Source of the DNA: Hyphomicrobiales bacterium
Lineage (GTDB): Bacteria; Pseudomonadota; Alphaproteobacteria; Rhizobiales; Aestuariivirgaceae
Direction of reading: 5' to 3'
DNA: 42,933 nucleotides
Assembly: GCA_026990765.1 (NCBI GenBank)
Contig: JALXCV010000115.1
Location: forward strand, 1-42,933
Shown: piece by piece, positions 42,398-42,933 of the stretch
Position numbering within the stretch: the first letter of the stretch is position 1
How the letters are laid out: every line of letters starts with the position of its first letter
Position numbers and translations under genes: made by a program
Notes under the pieces: generated by a model
Told to the model about the DNA's origin: nothing
Seen by the model: only the letters and a program-made list of their open reading frames with translations
Database searches by the model: none

Positions 42398-42933
42398 ATG
42401 CGGTTAAAAACACTCACGACCTTGGTCATGCTGGGCGCCTTGCTGGCAGTCCCGCAGGCTCATGCCTCCAAACCCAAGAAAACCTATAATTTTGTCAGTC
42501 GGATAAAGGCAAAGCCGGTCGTCAAAAAGAAAAGATCATCATCGTTCAATTTCTTTTCTTCCAACAACAAACCAAAATCCAGCCATCCAGGATATAATGG
42601 CAAGGAAACGGTCAGCTTTTCGCGCAAGCTGAAACCGGGGACCATACTGATCAAGACCAAGGAACGGCGCCTGTATTATGTTCTCAAAGGCGGCAAGGCT
42701 ATCAAATATGGTATTGGTGTTGGTCGTCAGGGCTTTACCTGGTCAGGTCGCAAAACTGTTACCAGAAAAACCGAATGGCCAAGCTGGACACCACCGGCAG
42801 TCATGCGCGCCCGCGCCAAAAAGAAAGGTCATACCTTGCCGGCAAGAATGGAAGGTGGCCCCCGCAATCCGCTAGGTGCACGTGCCATGTATCTTAGCAA
42901 CTCGCTATATCGTATCCATGGAACCAACAACCC
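42398..42933 (+). CDS. L,D-transpeptidase (YkuD/ErfK family), partial at right edge
   Basis: This open frame continues past the end of the window. ATG 42398 follows GAGAGAAGAA. A signal peptide (MRLKTLTTLVMLGALLAVPQAHA) is followed by a basic stretch (PVVKKKRSSSFNFF) and the YkuD domain: PGTILIKTKERRLYYVL, YGIGVGRQGFTWSG, EWPSWTPPAVM, GGPRNPLGARAMYL and YRIHGTNN at the edge. The catalytic cysteine of the family lies just after this and is outside the window. These enzymes make 3-3 crosslinks in peptidoglycan or attach lipoproteins and outer-membrane proteins to it. About 178 residues are visible. Confidence 0.93.
   Translation, partial: MRLKTLTTLVMLGALLAVPQAHASKPKKTYNFVSRIKAKPVVKKKRSSSFNFFSSNNKPKSSHPGYNGKETVSFSRKLKPGTILIKTKERRLYYVLKGGKAIKYGIGVGRQGFTWSGRKTVTRKTEWPSWTPPAVMRARAKKKGHTLPARMEGGPRNPLGARAMYLSNSLYRIHGTNN

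Overview
The window looks like a chromosomal segment from an alphaproteobacterium, most likely of the Hyphomicrobiales (Rhizobiales) type with a moderate to low GC content. Support comes from the order lytic transglycosylase / dapA / smpB / uracil-DNA glycosylase / NYN protein / folK, an ssb gene preceded by a GTTC-N7-GTTC LexA box of the alphaproteobacterial kind, GumC/ExoP-type exopolysaccharide genes, and a TRAP transporter with a TakP-like binding protein. No rRNA, tRNA or CRISPR array was seen.

Layout. (1) 1-8.2 kb is an exopolysaccharide locus built around a divergent promoter region near 4.1-4.24 kb. The minus arm encodes an outer-membrane export lipoprotein, a GT4 glycosyltransferase, a WcaJ-type initiating phosphotransferase and a Wzy/ligase-like polymerase that runs off the left edge. 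The plus arm encodes an ExoP/GumC chain-length protein whose kinase domain looks dead, a translationally coupled rhodanese and a secreted polysaccharide lyase. (2) 8.2-14.4 kb holds a periplasmic two-domain sulfurtransferase, a cNMP-binding/patatin phospholipase, an orphan methylcrotonyl-CoA carboxylase beta subunit, an Mrr-type endonuclease and ssb. (3) 14.4-17.5 kb is a nested mobile-element region. An IS5-family element is split in its transposase gene by a 1.5-kb insert flanked by a GTTAA duplication. The insert carries tandem genes for small secreted proteins and a frameshifted unknown gene. (4) 17.5-20.6 kb has a methyltransferase, a CelD/BcsL-type acyltransferase and a NodB-type deacetylase, which are probably further polysaccharide-tailoring functions. 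(5) 20.8-25.9 kb has a TRAP transporter operon (dctQ-dctM-dctP), metY and a DUF3775 protein. (6) 26-30.1 kb has a lipoprotein serine protease, a TPR-sulfotransferase and a porin.

(7) 30.5-35.8 kb is the most unusual part. It is a tight three-gene plus-strand unit: a 1208-residue inner-membrane-anchored OmpA-family protein with ten Ig-like repeats, a 43-residue single-span membrane protein that is easily missed, and a membrane-anchored coiled-coil protein with three helix-hairpin-helix-type repeats. From membrane topology, this could link the cytoplasm, inner membrane and peptidoglycan. (8) 35.8-42.9 kb is conserved housekeeping: an alpha/beta hydrolase coupled to a lytic transglycosylase, dapA, smpB, a family-5-like uracil-DNA glycosylase overlapping a NYN-domain gene, folK, and an L,D-transpeptidase cut by the right edge.
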